Assembly (NCBI RefSeq): GCF_017876495.1
Contig: NZ_JAGIOB010000001.1
Span: forward strand, 3,348,001-3,412,000
Origin: Microlunatus capsulatus
GTDB lineage: Bacteria; Actinomycetota; Actinomycetes; Propionibacteriales; Propionibacteriaceae
Reading direction: 5' to 3'
DNA length: 64,000 bases
Made by a program: the position numbers and the translations under genes. Position 1 is the first letter of the stretch, and every line of letters begins with the position of its first letter. The notes under the pieces were generated by a model. It was not told the DNA's origin, did no database searches, and saw nothing but the letters and a program-made list of their open reading frames with translations. Of this stretch, positions 23,833 through 31,659 are shown piece after piece.

Positions 23833-25455
23833 TCAGGACGAGGCGCGGTCCTGGGTGTCGTCGACCTCGGTCGCGGTGCTCTCGACGAGCTCCAGCAGGT
23901 CCGGCTCGGGCCGGACCAGCTCGGCGGCCTCGGGCATCGCGTGGGCGCGCCGGCGGCTGCCCCGGCCCACCAGCGGCTCGACCTTGACGGCGTCGTCGAC
24001 CAGCTCGACGGCCTGGATCTGGCGGACCGGCTCCTCGACGGGGGAGAGCGCGGCCAGCTCCTTCTCGCTCACCTTGAGGTCGCGGAACTTGCGGGCCCGG
24101 ACCAGCACGGTGCCCTCGACCGTCGCGATCGTCTCGTTGTACGCGTTCACCGACGTCCGCAGGGCCCGGCCCAGCTTGTCGAAGCGGTTGCCCATCAGCC
24201 CCAGCTTCTCGTGCAGGTCGCGGCCCAGCTTGAAGACCTCGGCGGCGCTCTCGGCCAGCGCGGCCTGCTTCCAGCCGTAGGCCACGGCGCGGAGCATGCC
24301 GATCAGCGTCGTCGGCGTCGCCAGCACGACGTCGCGGTGGGCCGCGTAGTCGTACAGGTCGGGGATCTGCTCCAGCGCGGTGGTGAAGAACTGCTCGTTC
24401 GGCAGGAACAGGACGACGAACTCGGGCGTCTCGGCCGCCTTCCAGTACTGCTTGGAGGACAGCTGGTCGACGTGGGTGCGGACGTTGCGGGCGTAGCGGG
24501 TGAGCGCCTCGCGCTTGAGGTCGGGGTCGTCGGTCTCGGCCGCCTCGAGGAAGGCGCTGAGGGGCACCTTGGAGTCGACGAACAGGTGCTTGCCCTCGGC
24601 CAGGTGCACCCGCATGTCGGGGCGCATCGTCCGGTCGTCGGCCCGCGTCGTGGACTGCAGGTCGAAGTCGCAGCGCTCGACCATGCCGGCGAGCTCGGCC
24701 ACCCGCTTGAGCTGCACCTCGCCCCACGAGCCGCGGACCTGCGGCTTGCGCAGGGCCGTGACCAGGGCGCTGGTCTCGCGGCGCAGCGTCTCCCCGGTCT
24801 GCTGGACCGTCTGCACCTGGATCCGCAGGTCGGTCGACATGGCGACCCGCTCCTTCTCGACCTCGGTGAGCCGGCTGTTGAACCGGTCGAGGCTCTCCCG
24901 GACCGGCAGCATCAGCTGCTCGGTGGCGCGGAGCCGGTGCTCGGCCTGGGCGTCGGCGCTCTTGCCCTGGCGCTCCAGGCTCTCGGCCGAGAGCACCTTG
25001 AAGTGGTTGAGCATGGCCTCGCGGTCGGCGGCGATCTCGGTGGCCCGCTGCAGGGCGGCGTCGCGCTCGGCCTCGGCCCGCGCGACGGCGGCCGACACCT
25101 CCGCGGCCTCGGCCTGCGCCGCAGCGGCCTCGGCGCGGGCGTCGGCGGCCTCGGTCGAGGACTGCGCCCGCACCTCGGCCAGGTCGGCGCGGGCGCGCTC
25201 GGTCTCGGTGCGCGCGTGGGCGTGCTCGGAGCGGGCCTGGGCCGTCTCCATCCGGGCCTGGGCGGCCTCCCCGCGGGCGGCGGCGGCGTCGGACTGCGCG
25301 ACGGCCAGCTCGGTCCGGGCGCGGGCGAGCGCGGCGTCGTCCTGGGCCACCAGCACCTCGCGACGGGCGCGCGCGACCTGCAGGGCCACCGCCGCACCCA
25401 CCAGCAGGCCCAGCACCAACCCGCACACCAACGCCACCACCACGAACCCGTCCAT
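23833..25455 (-). CDS. rmuC: DNA recombination protein RmuC
   Basis: The 540-residue protein begins with one membrane helix (about 4-28), then a long coiled coil (about 29-170) with a 7-residue pseudo-repeat (AR-x-E-x-AQ). A nuclease-like RmuC domain contains RGSWGEVQLKRVAELAGM, FVDSKVPLSAFLEA, EFVVLFLPNEQFF, and TPTTLIGMLRAVAYGW. The lysine of VDSK and the preceding acidic residues are the conserved PD-(D/E)xK-type positions. RmuC limits inversion of small inverted repeats in E. coli and clears DNA-protein crosslink intermediates. Start 25455 gives the membrane anchor; a CAAGAT box lies 7 nt upstream. The acidic C-terminal tail is extra. Confidence 0.93.
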   Translation of the reverse strand: MDGFVVVALVCGLVLGLLVGAAVALQVARARREVLVAQDDAALARARTELAVAQSDAAAARGEAAQARMETAQARSEHAHARTETERARADLAEVRAQSSTEAADARAEAAAAQAEAAEVSAAVARAEAERDAALQRATEIAADREAMLNHFKVLSAESLERQGKSADAQAEHRLRATEQLMLPVRESLDRFNSRLTEVEKERVAMSTDLRIQVQTVQQTGETLRRETSALVTALRKPQVRGSWGEVQLKRVAELAGMVERCDFDLQSTTRADDRTMRPDMRVHLAEGKHLFVDSKVPLSAFLEAAETDDPDLKREALTRYARNVRTHVDQLSSKQYWKAAETPEFVVLFLPNEQFFTTALEQIPDLYDYAAHRDVVLATPTTLIGMLRAVAYGWKQAALAESAAEVFKLGRDLHEKLGLMGNRFDKLGRALRTSVNAYNETIATVEGTVLVRARKFRDLKVSEKELAALSPVEEPVRQIQAVELVDDAVKVEPLVGRGSRRRAHAMPEAAELVRPEPDLLELVESTATEVDDTQDRASS

Positions 25456-25526
25456 GCCCTCGATCTTGCAGCGGGGCACTGACAAAACCCGGGAGGCCGC
25501 CCGGCGGGCCCCGCTCCCGGCGCCGT

Positions 25527-25532
25527 TAGCGT
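25527..25532 (+). promoter_or_regulatory. -10 box (TAGCGT) of the M18 aminopeptidase gene, leaderless
   Basis: TAGCGT ends 7 nt before ATG 25540 and overlaps the alternative GTG at 25531, arguing for the ATG. Confidence 0.5.
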
Positions 25533-25539
25533 GGCCCCC

Positions 25540-26823
25540 ATGAGCGCCGCCCCGATGACCGCCGCCGAGCACGTCGCCGACCTGGCGGCCTTCGTCCAGG
25601 CCTCGCCGTCCAGCTACCACGCCGCGGCCGAGGGCGCCCGCCGGCTGCGCGCCGCCGGCTTCGCCCAGCAGGACGAGGCCGAGGCCTGGGACTCCTCGCC
25701 CGGCGGCCACTTCCTGGTCCGCGACGGCGCCCTGCTGGCCTGGCGGGTGCCCGAGGGCGCCGGCCCGACGACGGGCTTCCGGGTCCTGGGCGCGCACACC
25801 GACTCCCCGACCTTCAAGCTCAAGCCCCGCCCCGACCTCGGCGCCTGGGGCTGGCAGCAGCTCGGCGTCGAGGTCTACGGCGGGCCGCTGCTCAACTCCT
25901 GGCTGGACCGCGAGCTGGGCCTGGCCGGCCGCGTCGCCCTGTCCGACGGGTCGGTCCGGCTGCTGGCCACCGGCCCGATCATGCGCATCCCGCAGCTGGC
26001 CGTGCACCTGGACCGCGGGGTCAACGACGAGGGGCTGCGGCTGGACAAGCAGCAGCACACCGCGCCGGTGTGGAGCGTCGGCCACCGCGGGCTGTCGGTG
26101 CTGGACCACCTCGCCGAGGTCGCCGGCTGCACCCGGGCCGAGATCGACGGCTACGACCTCGTCGCCCACGACACCGCGGCCCCGGCCGTCTTCGGCCCGC
26201 ACGGGGAGTTCTTCGCCTCCGGCCGGCTCGACAACCTCAGCAGCGTGCACGCCGGGCTGGTCGCCCTGCTGGCCGACGGAGGGAGCGAGCACGTCGAGCT
26301 GCTCGCCGCCTTCGACCACGAGGAGGTGGGCAGCGGCTCGCGCTCGGGCGCGGCCGGGCCGGTGCTGGCCGACGTCGTCAGCCGGACCCTGGGCGCCCTG
26401 GGCGCCACCCCCGACGAGCAGCACCGCGCCCTGGCCCGCTCGGTCTGCCTCTCCGCCGACGCCGGGCACGCCCTGCACCCCAACTACGCCGGGCGGCACG
26501 ACCCGGCCAACCAGCCCGTCCTCAACGGCGGCCCGCTGCTCAAGCTCAACGCCAACCAGCGCTACGCCAGCGACGCGACCGGCACCGCGCTGTGGCGGCG
26601 CGCGTGCCGCCGGGCGGAGGTGCCGACGCAGGAGTTCGTCTCGCACAACGCCATCCCCTGCGGGTCGACGATCGGGCCGCTGACCGCGACCCGGCTGGGC
26701 ATGGCGACGGTCGACGTCGGCACCCCGCTGCTGTCGATGCACTCCGCCCGCGAGCTCGCCGGCAGCGAGGACCCGGCCTCGCTCAGCCGGGCCGTCGCCG
26801 CCTTCTTCGCCCTCGGCGGCTGA
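25540..26823 (+). CDS. M18-family aminopeptidase (aspartyl aminopeptidase type)
   Basis: The 427-residue metallopeptidase has the M18 motifs GAHTDSPTFKLKP (first zinc His-Asp), SGRLDNLSSVHA (bridging Asp), FDHEEVGSGSRSG (catalytic Glu-Glu) and SADAGHALHPNY, with C-terminal HNAIPCGSTIGP and MHSARE. It removes N-terminal, often acidic, residues from cytoplasmic peptides and works as a large oligomer. Length is normal. The start is the ATG placed 7 nt after a TAGCGT box. Four degenerate copies of the gene's last bases follow the stop codon (26816-26891). Confidence 0.93.
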   Translation: MSAAPMTAAEHVADLAAFVQASPSSYHAAAEGARRLRAAGFAQQDEAEAWDSSPGGHFLVRDGALLAWRVPEGAGPTTGFRVLGAHTDSPTFKLKPRPDLGAWGWQQLGVEVYGGPLLNSWLDRELGLAGRVALSDGSVRLLATGPIMRIPQLAVHLDRGVNDEGLRLDKQQHTAPVWSVGHRGLSVLDHLAEVAGCTRAEIDGYDLVAHDTAAPAVFGPHGEFFASGRLDNLSSVHAGLVALLADGGSEHVELLAAFDHEEVGSGSRSGAAGPVLADVVSRTLGALGATPDEQHRALARSVCLSADAGHALHPNYAGRHDPANQPVLNGGPLLKLNANQRYASDATGTALWRRACRRAEVPTQEFVSHNAIPCGSTIGPLTATRLGMATVDVGTPLLSMHSARELAGSEDPASLSRAVAAFFALGG

Positions 26824-26891
26824 GCAGCGCGGCCTCGGGCGGCTGAGCCGCGGGCCCTCAGCGGCTGAGCAGCGCGGGCCCGGGCGGCTGA
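26816..26891 (+). repeat. Four degenerate 22-23 bp tandem units over the M18 stop codon
   Basis: CGGCTGAG recurs at 26817, 26840, 26862 and 26885. Units 1 and 3 share 17 identical bases (26816-26832 and 26861-26877). The first unit contains the stop codon of the aminopeptidase gene, so the gene end itself was copied. Confidence 0.7.
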
Positions 26892-26969
26892 GAGCACGCT
26901 CACCGTCCGCTCAGGTCGGCGTGCGAGGGTGGGCCACGCCCGCTTGTACGTTCAACTGATCGGAGCCTC

Positions 26970-27452
26970 ATGCCGACCCCCACGACACGACGCGCCCCCC
27001 TCGACCTCGGCCTGCTGGTCGTCCGCCTCGCCCTCGGCGCGGTGATGATCGCCCACGGCTACCAGAAGGTGTTCGGCAACGGCATCGCCGCCACCCAGCA
27101 GGGCTTCACCGGGATGGGCGCGCCGGTGCCCGAGCTGACCGGCGTCCTCGTCCCGCTGCTGGAACTGGGCGGCGGCCTGCTCGTCGTCCTCGGGCTGGCC
27201 ACCCGCCTGGTCGTGGTGCTCTTCGGCGCCACGATGGTGGGCGCCGCCCTGCTCGTGCACCTGCCCAACGGCTTCTACGCCGCCGACGGCGGGTGGGAGC
27301 TGGTCGGGCTGCTGGCGGCCCTCTGCCTCGCCCTGCTGGTCAGCGGCGCGGGCCGGTTCTCCCTCGACGGCGCGCTGCTCGAGCGGCGCCGCGCCCGCCG
27401 CGCGCGGACCGCTCCGACCGCCCCGGCGGAGGCCGAGCCCGCCCGCGTCTGA
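26970..27452 (+). CDS. DoxX family membrane protein
   Basis: The 160-residue protein has four hydrophobic segments and the DoxX hallmarks RLALGAVMIAHGYQKVFG near the N-terminus, LLELGGGLLVVLGLATR in helix 2-3 and ALLVSGAGRFSLD at the end. DoxX-like proteins are inner-membrane subunits linked to thiol/oxidative stress systems in mycobacteria or to quinone reduction. GGAG precedes the ATG and a TACGTT box lies about 20 nt upstream. It is followed by a strong hairpin, so it is probably transcribed alone. Confidence 0.88.
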   Translation: MPTPTTRRAPLDLGLLVVRLALGAVMIAHGYQKVFGNGIAATQQGFTGMGAPVPELTGVLVPLLELGGGLLVVLGLATRLVVVLFGATMVGAALLVHLPNGFYAADGGWELVGLLAALCLALLVSGAGRFSLDGALLERRRARRARTAPTAPAEAEPARV

Positions 27453-27468
27453 GCCCCGTGCGGAGCGA

Positions 27469-27495
27469 CGGGCTCGGCGGTCCCCGCCGAGCCCG
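27469..27495 (+). terminator. Strong hairpin between doxX-like gene and ychF
   Basis: A perfect 12-bp stem (27469-27480 with 27484-27495) with a 3-nt loop ends at the base before the ychF -10 box. The terminator thus occupies the -35 region of the next promoter. Confidence 0.7.
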
Positions 27496-27501
27496 TAAAC
27501 T
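27496..27501 (+). promoter_or_regulatory. -10 box (TAAACT) of ychF, leaderless
   Basis: TAAACT ends 8 nt before GTG 27510, the start that gives the conserved family N-terminus. Confidence 0.5.
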
Positions 27502-27509
27502 CGGTGCCC

Positions 27510-28583
27510 GTGGCTCTCAACATCGGCATCGTCGGCCTCCCCAACGCGGGGAAGTCGACCCTCTTCAACGCGCTGACGCGCAACGACGTCCTGGCGGCGA
27601 ACTACCCCTTCGCCACCATCGAGCCCAACGTCGGCGTGGTCGGCGTCCCCGACCCGCGGCTGGCCACCCTGGCCGAGATCTTCCACTCCGAGCGGATCGT
27701 CCCCGCCACCGTGAGCTTCGTCGACATCGCCGGCATCGTCCGCGGCGCCAGCCAGGGCGAGGGGATGGGCAACGCCTTCCTCTCCCACATCCGCGAGGCC
27801 GACGCGATCTGCCAGGTCACCCGGGTCTTCCGCGACGCGGACGTCACCCACGTCGACGGCGCCGTCAACCCGCCCGGGGACATCGAGACGATCGCCACCG
27901 AGCTGATCCTCGCCGACCTGCAGACCCTCGAGCGCGCGCTGCCCCGGCTGGAGAAGGAGGCGCGCACCAACAAGGACAAGCTCGCCACCATCGCCGCAGT
28001 CCGCGAGGCCACCGAGGTGCTCGACCGCGGCCAGGGCGTCTTCGCCGCCGGCCTCGACCCCGAGCCGCTGCGCGAGCTGTTCCTGCTGACGGCCAAGCCG
28101 TTCCTCTTCGTCTTCAACTGCGACACCGACGAGCTGTCCGACACGGCGCTGCTCGACCGGCTGCGCGCGGCCGTCGCGCCGGCCGAGGCGATCTTCCTCG
28201 ACGCCAAGATCGAGTCCGAGCTGACCGAGATGGAGCCCGAGGAGGCCCGCGAGCTGCTCGCCGAGATGGACATCGCCGAGCCCGGCCTGGACGTCCTGGC
28301 CCGCGTCGGCTTCGAGACCCTCGGCCTGCAGACCTACCTGACGGCCGGGCCCAAGGAGTCGCGGGCCTGGACGATCCCCCGCGGCGCCACGGCGCCCGAG
28401 GCGGCCGGGGTGATCCACACGGACTTCCAGAAGGGCTTCATCAAGGCCGAGGTCGTCGGGTTCGACGACCTGGTGGAGGCGGGCTCGATGCAGGCCGCCA
28501 AGGCCAGGGGGAAGGTCCGCCTGGAGGGGAAGGACTACGTGATGGCCGACGGCGACGTGGTCGAGTTCCGTTTCAACGTCTGA
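27510..28583 (+). CDS. ychF: Redox-regulated ATPase/GTPase YchF
   Basis: The 357-residue protein begins VALNIGIVGLPNAGKST, the YchF P-loop. It also has the DIAG switch II (G3) motif, FNCDTDE in place of the usual NKxD (why YchF prefers ATP), and the C-terminal TGS domain with TYLTAGPKESRAWTIPRGATAPEAAGVIHTDFQKGFIKAEV. It is a universally conserved Obg-like P-loop protein that binds ribosomes and affects the oxidative stress response. GTG 27510 is chosen over GTG 27504 because family members start directly at the first strand and because of the TAAACT box. Confidence 0.97.
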   Translation: MALNIGIVGLPNAGKSTLFNALTRNDVLAANYPFATIEPNVGVVGVPDPRLATLAEIFHSERIVPATVSFVDIAGIVRGASQGEGMGNAFLSHIREADAICQVTRVFRDADVTHVDGAVNPPGDIETIATELILADLQTLERALPRLEKEARTNKDKLATIAAVREATEVLDRGQGVFAAGLDPEPLRELFLLTAKPFLFVFNCDTDELSDTALLDRLRAAVAPAEAIFLDAKIESELTEMEPEEARELLAEMDIAEPGLDVLARVGFETLGLQTYLTAGPKESRAWTIPRGATAPEAAGVIHTDFQKGFIKAEVVGFDDLVEAGSMQAAKARGKVRLEGKDYVMADGDVVEFRFNV

Positions 28584-28602
28584 CATGGGAAATGGAGCCA
28601 GC

Positions 28603-29052
28603 ATGAGCATCGAGACCGAAGCCCTCTTCCGGGGGACCGTCTACCGGGTGACCGGCGAGCCGGTGGTCGCCAACCTCGAGTCCAAGGCCGAGGCGGCGCG
28701 CGAGCTGCACCTCGCGACCTGCCGGACCCTGCGCAAGTACCCCGAGGGCAGCCCGGCGCTGGTCGCGCTGTCCGACGCCGAGGCCGACGAGGCCTGGCTG
28801 AAGGCGCTCGAGGAGGACACCGCTATCGGCGTCCCGCCGAAGGAGTGGCCGTTCAGCGCCGAGACGGCCTGGTGCCCGATCTGCCTCGTCAAGGTGGTCC
28901 CGGTGGCCAGCGACGGCAGCTACAAGCACCCGCTGGCGCGCTCGGCGAAGTGGCGCCCGGGCATCCCGCTCGCCTGCCGCTTCCCGACCGCCCACGGCCT
29001 GGGGCACTGCGGCTGCGACGACGTGCCCGCCGCGGCCGCCGCGCAGGCCTGA
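28603..29052 (+). CDS. Unrecognised small protein with CPxC and HCGC motifs
   Basis: The 149-residue protein is not one I recognise. It has no signal peptide or membrane helix. An N-terminal strand-rich part (residues 1-85) is followed by WCPICLVKV and, 40 residues later, GLGHCGCDD, which together could bind one zinc or iron ion. The ending is Ala-rich. ATG 28603 has GGAG 5 nt upstream; an in-frame ATG at 28585 directly follows the ychF stop. It is probably co-transcribed with ychF and ends at a strong hairpin. A metal-binding accessory role is only inferred from the cysteines. Confidence 0.7.
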   Translation: MSIETEALFRGTVYRVTGEPVVANLESKAEAARELHLATCRTLRKYPEGSPALVALSDAEADEAWLKALEEDTAIGVPPKEWPFSAETAWCPICLVKVVPVASDGSYKHPLARSAKWRPGIPLACRFPTAHGLGHCGCDDVPAAAAAQA

Positions 29053-29054
29053 GC

Positions 29055-29101
29055 CCGGCACCGGCTGTCACCGGGGGTCAACCCGGGGCAGCCGGTGCCG
29101 G
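29055..29101 (+). terminator. Terminator of the ychF operon
   Basis: A perfect 13-bp outer stem (29055-29067 with 29089-29101) encloses a second 5-bp GC stem. It begins 2 bp after the stop codon. Confidence 0.75.
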
Positions 29102-29172
29102 ACTGGTCCAGCCACGGCCGACGCGGAGGTCGGTTCAGCCCGGATCGAGACGGGCCACTCGGTCCGCCGCCG

Positions 29173-29418
29173 CTAGGGGACGACGCGGGTGCCCGTCCGG
29201 CGGTCCGTCCGCAAGATGGCGGTGCCGCGTCCCGGGCGGCGGCCGCGCACCAGCCGCCGGCTCAGGGCCGCGCGGGGCCGGCGACGCTGCGGATGTCCGG
29301 TGAGGGTGACCGGGGCGAGGTCCGGGTCGGCCGGGGCGGATCCCTCCGCGGCGGTGCGCGGAGGGGCGCCGGGCAGGACGCGTGCGGTCCGGGGGCGTCG
29401 GTGCAGACGGGTGGGCAC
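29173..29418 (-). CDS. Putative small arginine-rich protein
   Basis: An 81-codon ORF starts with GTG and has GGAGGA 4 nt upstream. A sigma70-type promoter (TTGACT, 18 bp, TAGCGT) lies about 60-90 nt further upstream. Third positions are G/C-rich, as in real genes here. The product is basic, with about one Arg in four residues and no hydrophobic segment, and resembles nothing I know. The promoter and ribosome binding site are the main support; the ORF could be chance in such GC-rich DNA, with the promoter serving a small RNA instead. Confidence 0.4.
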   Translation of the reverse strand: MPTRLHRRPRTARVLPGAPPRTAAEGSAPADPDLAPVTLTGHPQRRRPRAALSRRLVRGRRPGRGTAILRTDRRTGTRVVP

Positions 29419-29475
29419 AGGGTCCTCCGCGGTGAGGTCCGGTCGCCGGGGCGACGGGGTGGTGCGAGCCCGCGC

Positions 29476-29505
29476 ACGCTAATGCTCGGATCGCGCAGAA
29501 GTCAA
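29476..29505 (-). promoter_or_regulatory. Near-consensus housekeeping promoter facing left
   Basis: On the minus strand TTGACT (29505-29500) and TAGCGT (29481-29476) are separated by 18 bp. It is the best -35/-10 pair I found in the window and points at the small Arg-rich ORF. Confidence 0.6.
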
Positions 29506-29664
29506 GGGTGCCAGGGACGAGCACCAGGTCACGACGTGGACACGATGGGCGAGGGGATCTGCGGGCCCCGCCGGCGCACCGGAGGCCGTCGCTAGGGTGA
29601 GCCACGACCAGCCGATGCCGGGGGCCCCCGCTCGCGGCGCGCCCGTCCGCGGAGGGACCACCCC

Positions 29665-30723
29665 ATGTCCGGAGCACCTCGAACGACCACGGGCCGCCGG
29701 CTCGTCGGCGCCGCCACGACCGCCCTGCTCGCCGGGGCCGTGCTCGTGCCCGCCGCTCACGCCGCGCCCACCACGGCGGCCACCACGGCCTACAGCGCGC
29801 GCAGCCTGACCACGGGCTCGGGGCAGGTCTTCGTGCCCAGCACCGTCGGCAACCCGGTGAGCGAGCGCGGTCTGGTGGCCGGTTCGACGACCGTGTCCGG
29901 CGTGCGCCGCGCCGCCCTCTTCGACCTGGCGGCCCGCACGGTGCGGCTGCTGCCCGCGCCCGCCGGTCAGCCGTCGCGGGCCCACGACGTCAACCTCGCG
30001 GGCGAGGTGGTGGGCCAGGTCCGCGTCGACGGCGCCGAGCGGGCGTTCGTCTGGACCACCAGCACCGGGGCCGTCCGGACGCTCTCCGGCACCGGCGCCC
30101 GGAGCTCCACGGCGAACGCCATCAACGACCGCGGCGTCGCCGTCGGTGCCGTCGTCACATCTACGGCCAGCCGGGGCACCGTCTGGAACGTCCGGAGCGG
30201 GAACCAGTTCTCCCTGGCGATGGACGTCGCGGTGGGCATCAACGAGAACGGAGCCGTGGTGGGCACCCGGTACGGGAACGGCGCGGGCAACACGGGCCTG
30301 GTCTGGACGCCGGCCACGCTGCGTGCGGACCCCCTGCGCCCCCTTGCCGGTGACGACAGCGCCGAGCCGGCCGACATCAACGAGAGCGGCGTCGTCGTGG
30401 GCCGGTCCTACAGCCTGCAGCGCGACGACCTCGTCACCCGCCCGGTCCTGTGGAGCTCGCGGACTGCGGCGCCCTGCTCCCTGAGCGCGGCCGAGGGCAA
30501 CGGCAGCGTCACGGCGGTGGACGACCGCGGCCGGGTCGTCGGCACGGAGGTCTCCTACGCGAACCGGACGAGCCGGCCCGTGGTCTGGAGCGGCTGCGGC
30601 GGTGCGGTGACCACCCTGCCCTCGACGTCGGGGTCCTACGCCGTCCCCACCGGGCTGGACGGCCGCGGCCGCGTGGTCGGCCTCGCCGGCACCGGTGGCG
30701 TCGTCTGGACGCCGCTGGCCTGA
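29665..30723 (+). CDS. Secreted HAF-repeat protein
   Basis: The 352-residue protein has a Sec signal peptide (about 1-33, ending AAHA). A series of HAF-type repeats follows, each with an [AD]-[IV]-N-x-x-G-x-[VA]-VG core: DVNLAGEVVG, AINDRGVAVG, GINENGAVVG, DINESGVVVG, and more degenerate ones, interleaved with FVWTT/VWTPAT strands. Such repeats fold as a beta-propeller-like extracellular domain of unknown function. Two cysteines near residues 271 and 312 may pair. There is no wall anchor, so it is probably released. GGAGGG lies 8 nt before the ATG. Confidence 0.8.
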   Translation: MSGAPRTTTGRRLVGAATTALLAGAVLVPAAHAAPTTAATTAYSARSLTTGSGQVFVPSTVGNPVSERGLVAGSTTVSGVRRAALFDLAARTVRLLPAPAGQPSRAHDVNLAGEVVGQVRVDGAERAFVWTTSTGAVRTLSGTGARSSTANAINDRGVAVGAVVTSTASRGTVWNVRSGNQFSLAMDVAVGINENGAVVGTRYGNGAGNTGLVWTPATLRADPLRPLAGDDSAEPADINESGVVVGRSYSLQRDDLVTRPVLWSSRTAAPCSLSAAEGNGSVTAVDDRGRVVGTEVSYANRTSRPVVWSGCGGAVTTLPSTSGSYAVPTGLDGRGRVVGLAGTGGVVWTPLA

Positions 30724-30729
30724 CTGCTG

Positions 30730-30765
30730 CCGGGGTCCCGAGGGGCCGGCGCTGTCGGACCCCGG
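30730..30765 (+). terminator. Hairpin between HAF-repeat and nuclease genes
   Basis: A perfect 9-bp stem (30730-30738 with 30757-30765) with an 18-nt loop follows the HAF-repeat stop codon. Confidence 0.45.
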
Positions 30766-30780
30766 TGGTTGGCTGGCCGC

Positions 30781-31626
30781 ATGGCTGACCCCGTCCCCGG
30801 CTTCGACCCGGACTTCCTCGGCGTACCGGCGCCGCTGCCCGTGGTGCCCGCCGGCACCCCCGTCCGCGTGCTGCCCTTCACCCACTTCACCGTCCTGCTG
30901 CAGCCGCAGCGCCGGCTGGCGGTCGCCACCGGGGTGAACCTCGACGGCGCGCGGCTGCTGGACCTCGGCCGCGGCGACGACTGGCACCTGGACCCGCGGG
31001 TCCCGGCCCAGGAGCAGGTGGGGCCGGAGGTGTACGCCGACAACGACCTCGACCGGGGTCACCTCGTGCGCCGGCGCGACCCCGTCTGGGGTGACCGGGC
31101 GGAGGCGGAGCAGGCGAACGTCGACACGTTCAGCTACGTCAACGCGGCGCCGCAGGCCGCGCTCTTCAACCAGGGCGAGTCGCTGTGGCTGGGACTGGAG
31201 GACCTCGTGCTGTCCGCGGCTCAGGCGTCCGGTCAGCGGCTGTCGGTCTTCACGGCCCCGGTGCTGGCCGCGGACGACCCGGTCTACCGGGGCGTGCAGG
31301 TGCCGCGACGGTTCTGGAAGGTCGCCGCCTGGGCGAGGCCGGCGGCGGAGGAGGACGCCCTGCCGGTGCTGGCGGCGACCGCCTACGTGCTGGACCAGGG
31401 AGAGCTGCTCGACCCGGTGCTGCGGTCGGCGGCCCCGCCGGAGCTGGGGGCCTACCTCACCTACCAGGTGCCGGTGGCCGACGTCGACGCGCTGACGGGC
31501 CTGGACCTGGGGCCGCTGGTGGCCGCGGACCGGATGCCGACGGCCGGCGACGAGCCGGGCGCCGGGGCCGCCGAGCCCGGGGCGCGCTGGGTGCTGCTGC
31601 GGGACCGGCGAGAGCTGCAGCTCTGA
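30781..31626 (+). CDS. DNA/RNA non-specific endonuclease (DRGH type)
   Basis: The 281-residue protein has the Serratia/NucA-type motif DNDLDRGHLVRR, with the catalytic general-base His at residue 94. The partner Asn is probably in FSYVNAAPQAALFNQG, and FWKVAAW in the core fits the family. It hydrolyses single- and double-stranded nucleic acid with one Mg ion. Unlike most relatives it shows no signal peptide, so it is either cytoplasmic and controlled, or exported another way. The last 40 residues are Gly/Ala/Glu-rich. ATG 30781 is chosen over an in-frame TTG at 30769 because a TTGGCT box ends 6 nt upstream. Confidence 0.87.
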   Translation: MADPVPGFDPDFLGVPAPLPVVPAGTPVRVLPFTHFTVLLQPQRRLAVATGVNLDGARLLDLGRGDDWHLDPRVPAQEQVGPEVYADNDLDRGHLVRRRDPVWGDRAEAEQANVDTFSYVNAAPQAALFNQGESLWLGLEDLVLSAAQASGQRLSVFTAPVLAADDPVYRGVQVPRRFWKVAAWARPAAEEDALPVLAATAYVLDQGELLDPVLRSAAPPELGAYLTYQVPVADVDALTGLDLGPLVAADRMPTAGDEPGAGAAEPGARWVLLRDRRELQL

Positions 31627-31659
31627 CGCCGGCCGTGCTCGCGGTCGTGCGGGGAGCGG

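Larger units (their letters stand above)
29102..29664. other. 563-bp region between the ychF operon and the HAF-repeat gene
   Basis: The region contains a well-formed promoter on the minus strand, a small arginine-rich ORF on that strand, and a TAGGGT box (29593-29598) facing the + strand HAF-repeat gene about 66 nt before its ATG. Otherwise I see nothing. Confidence 0.55.
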
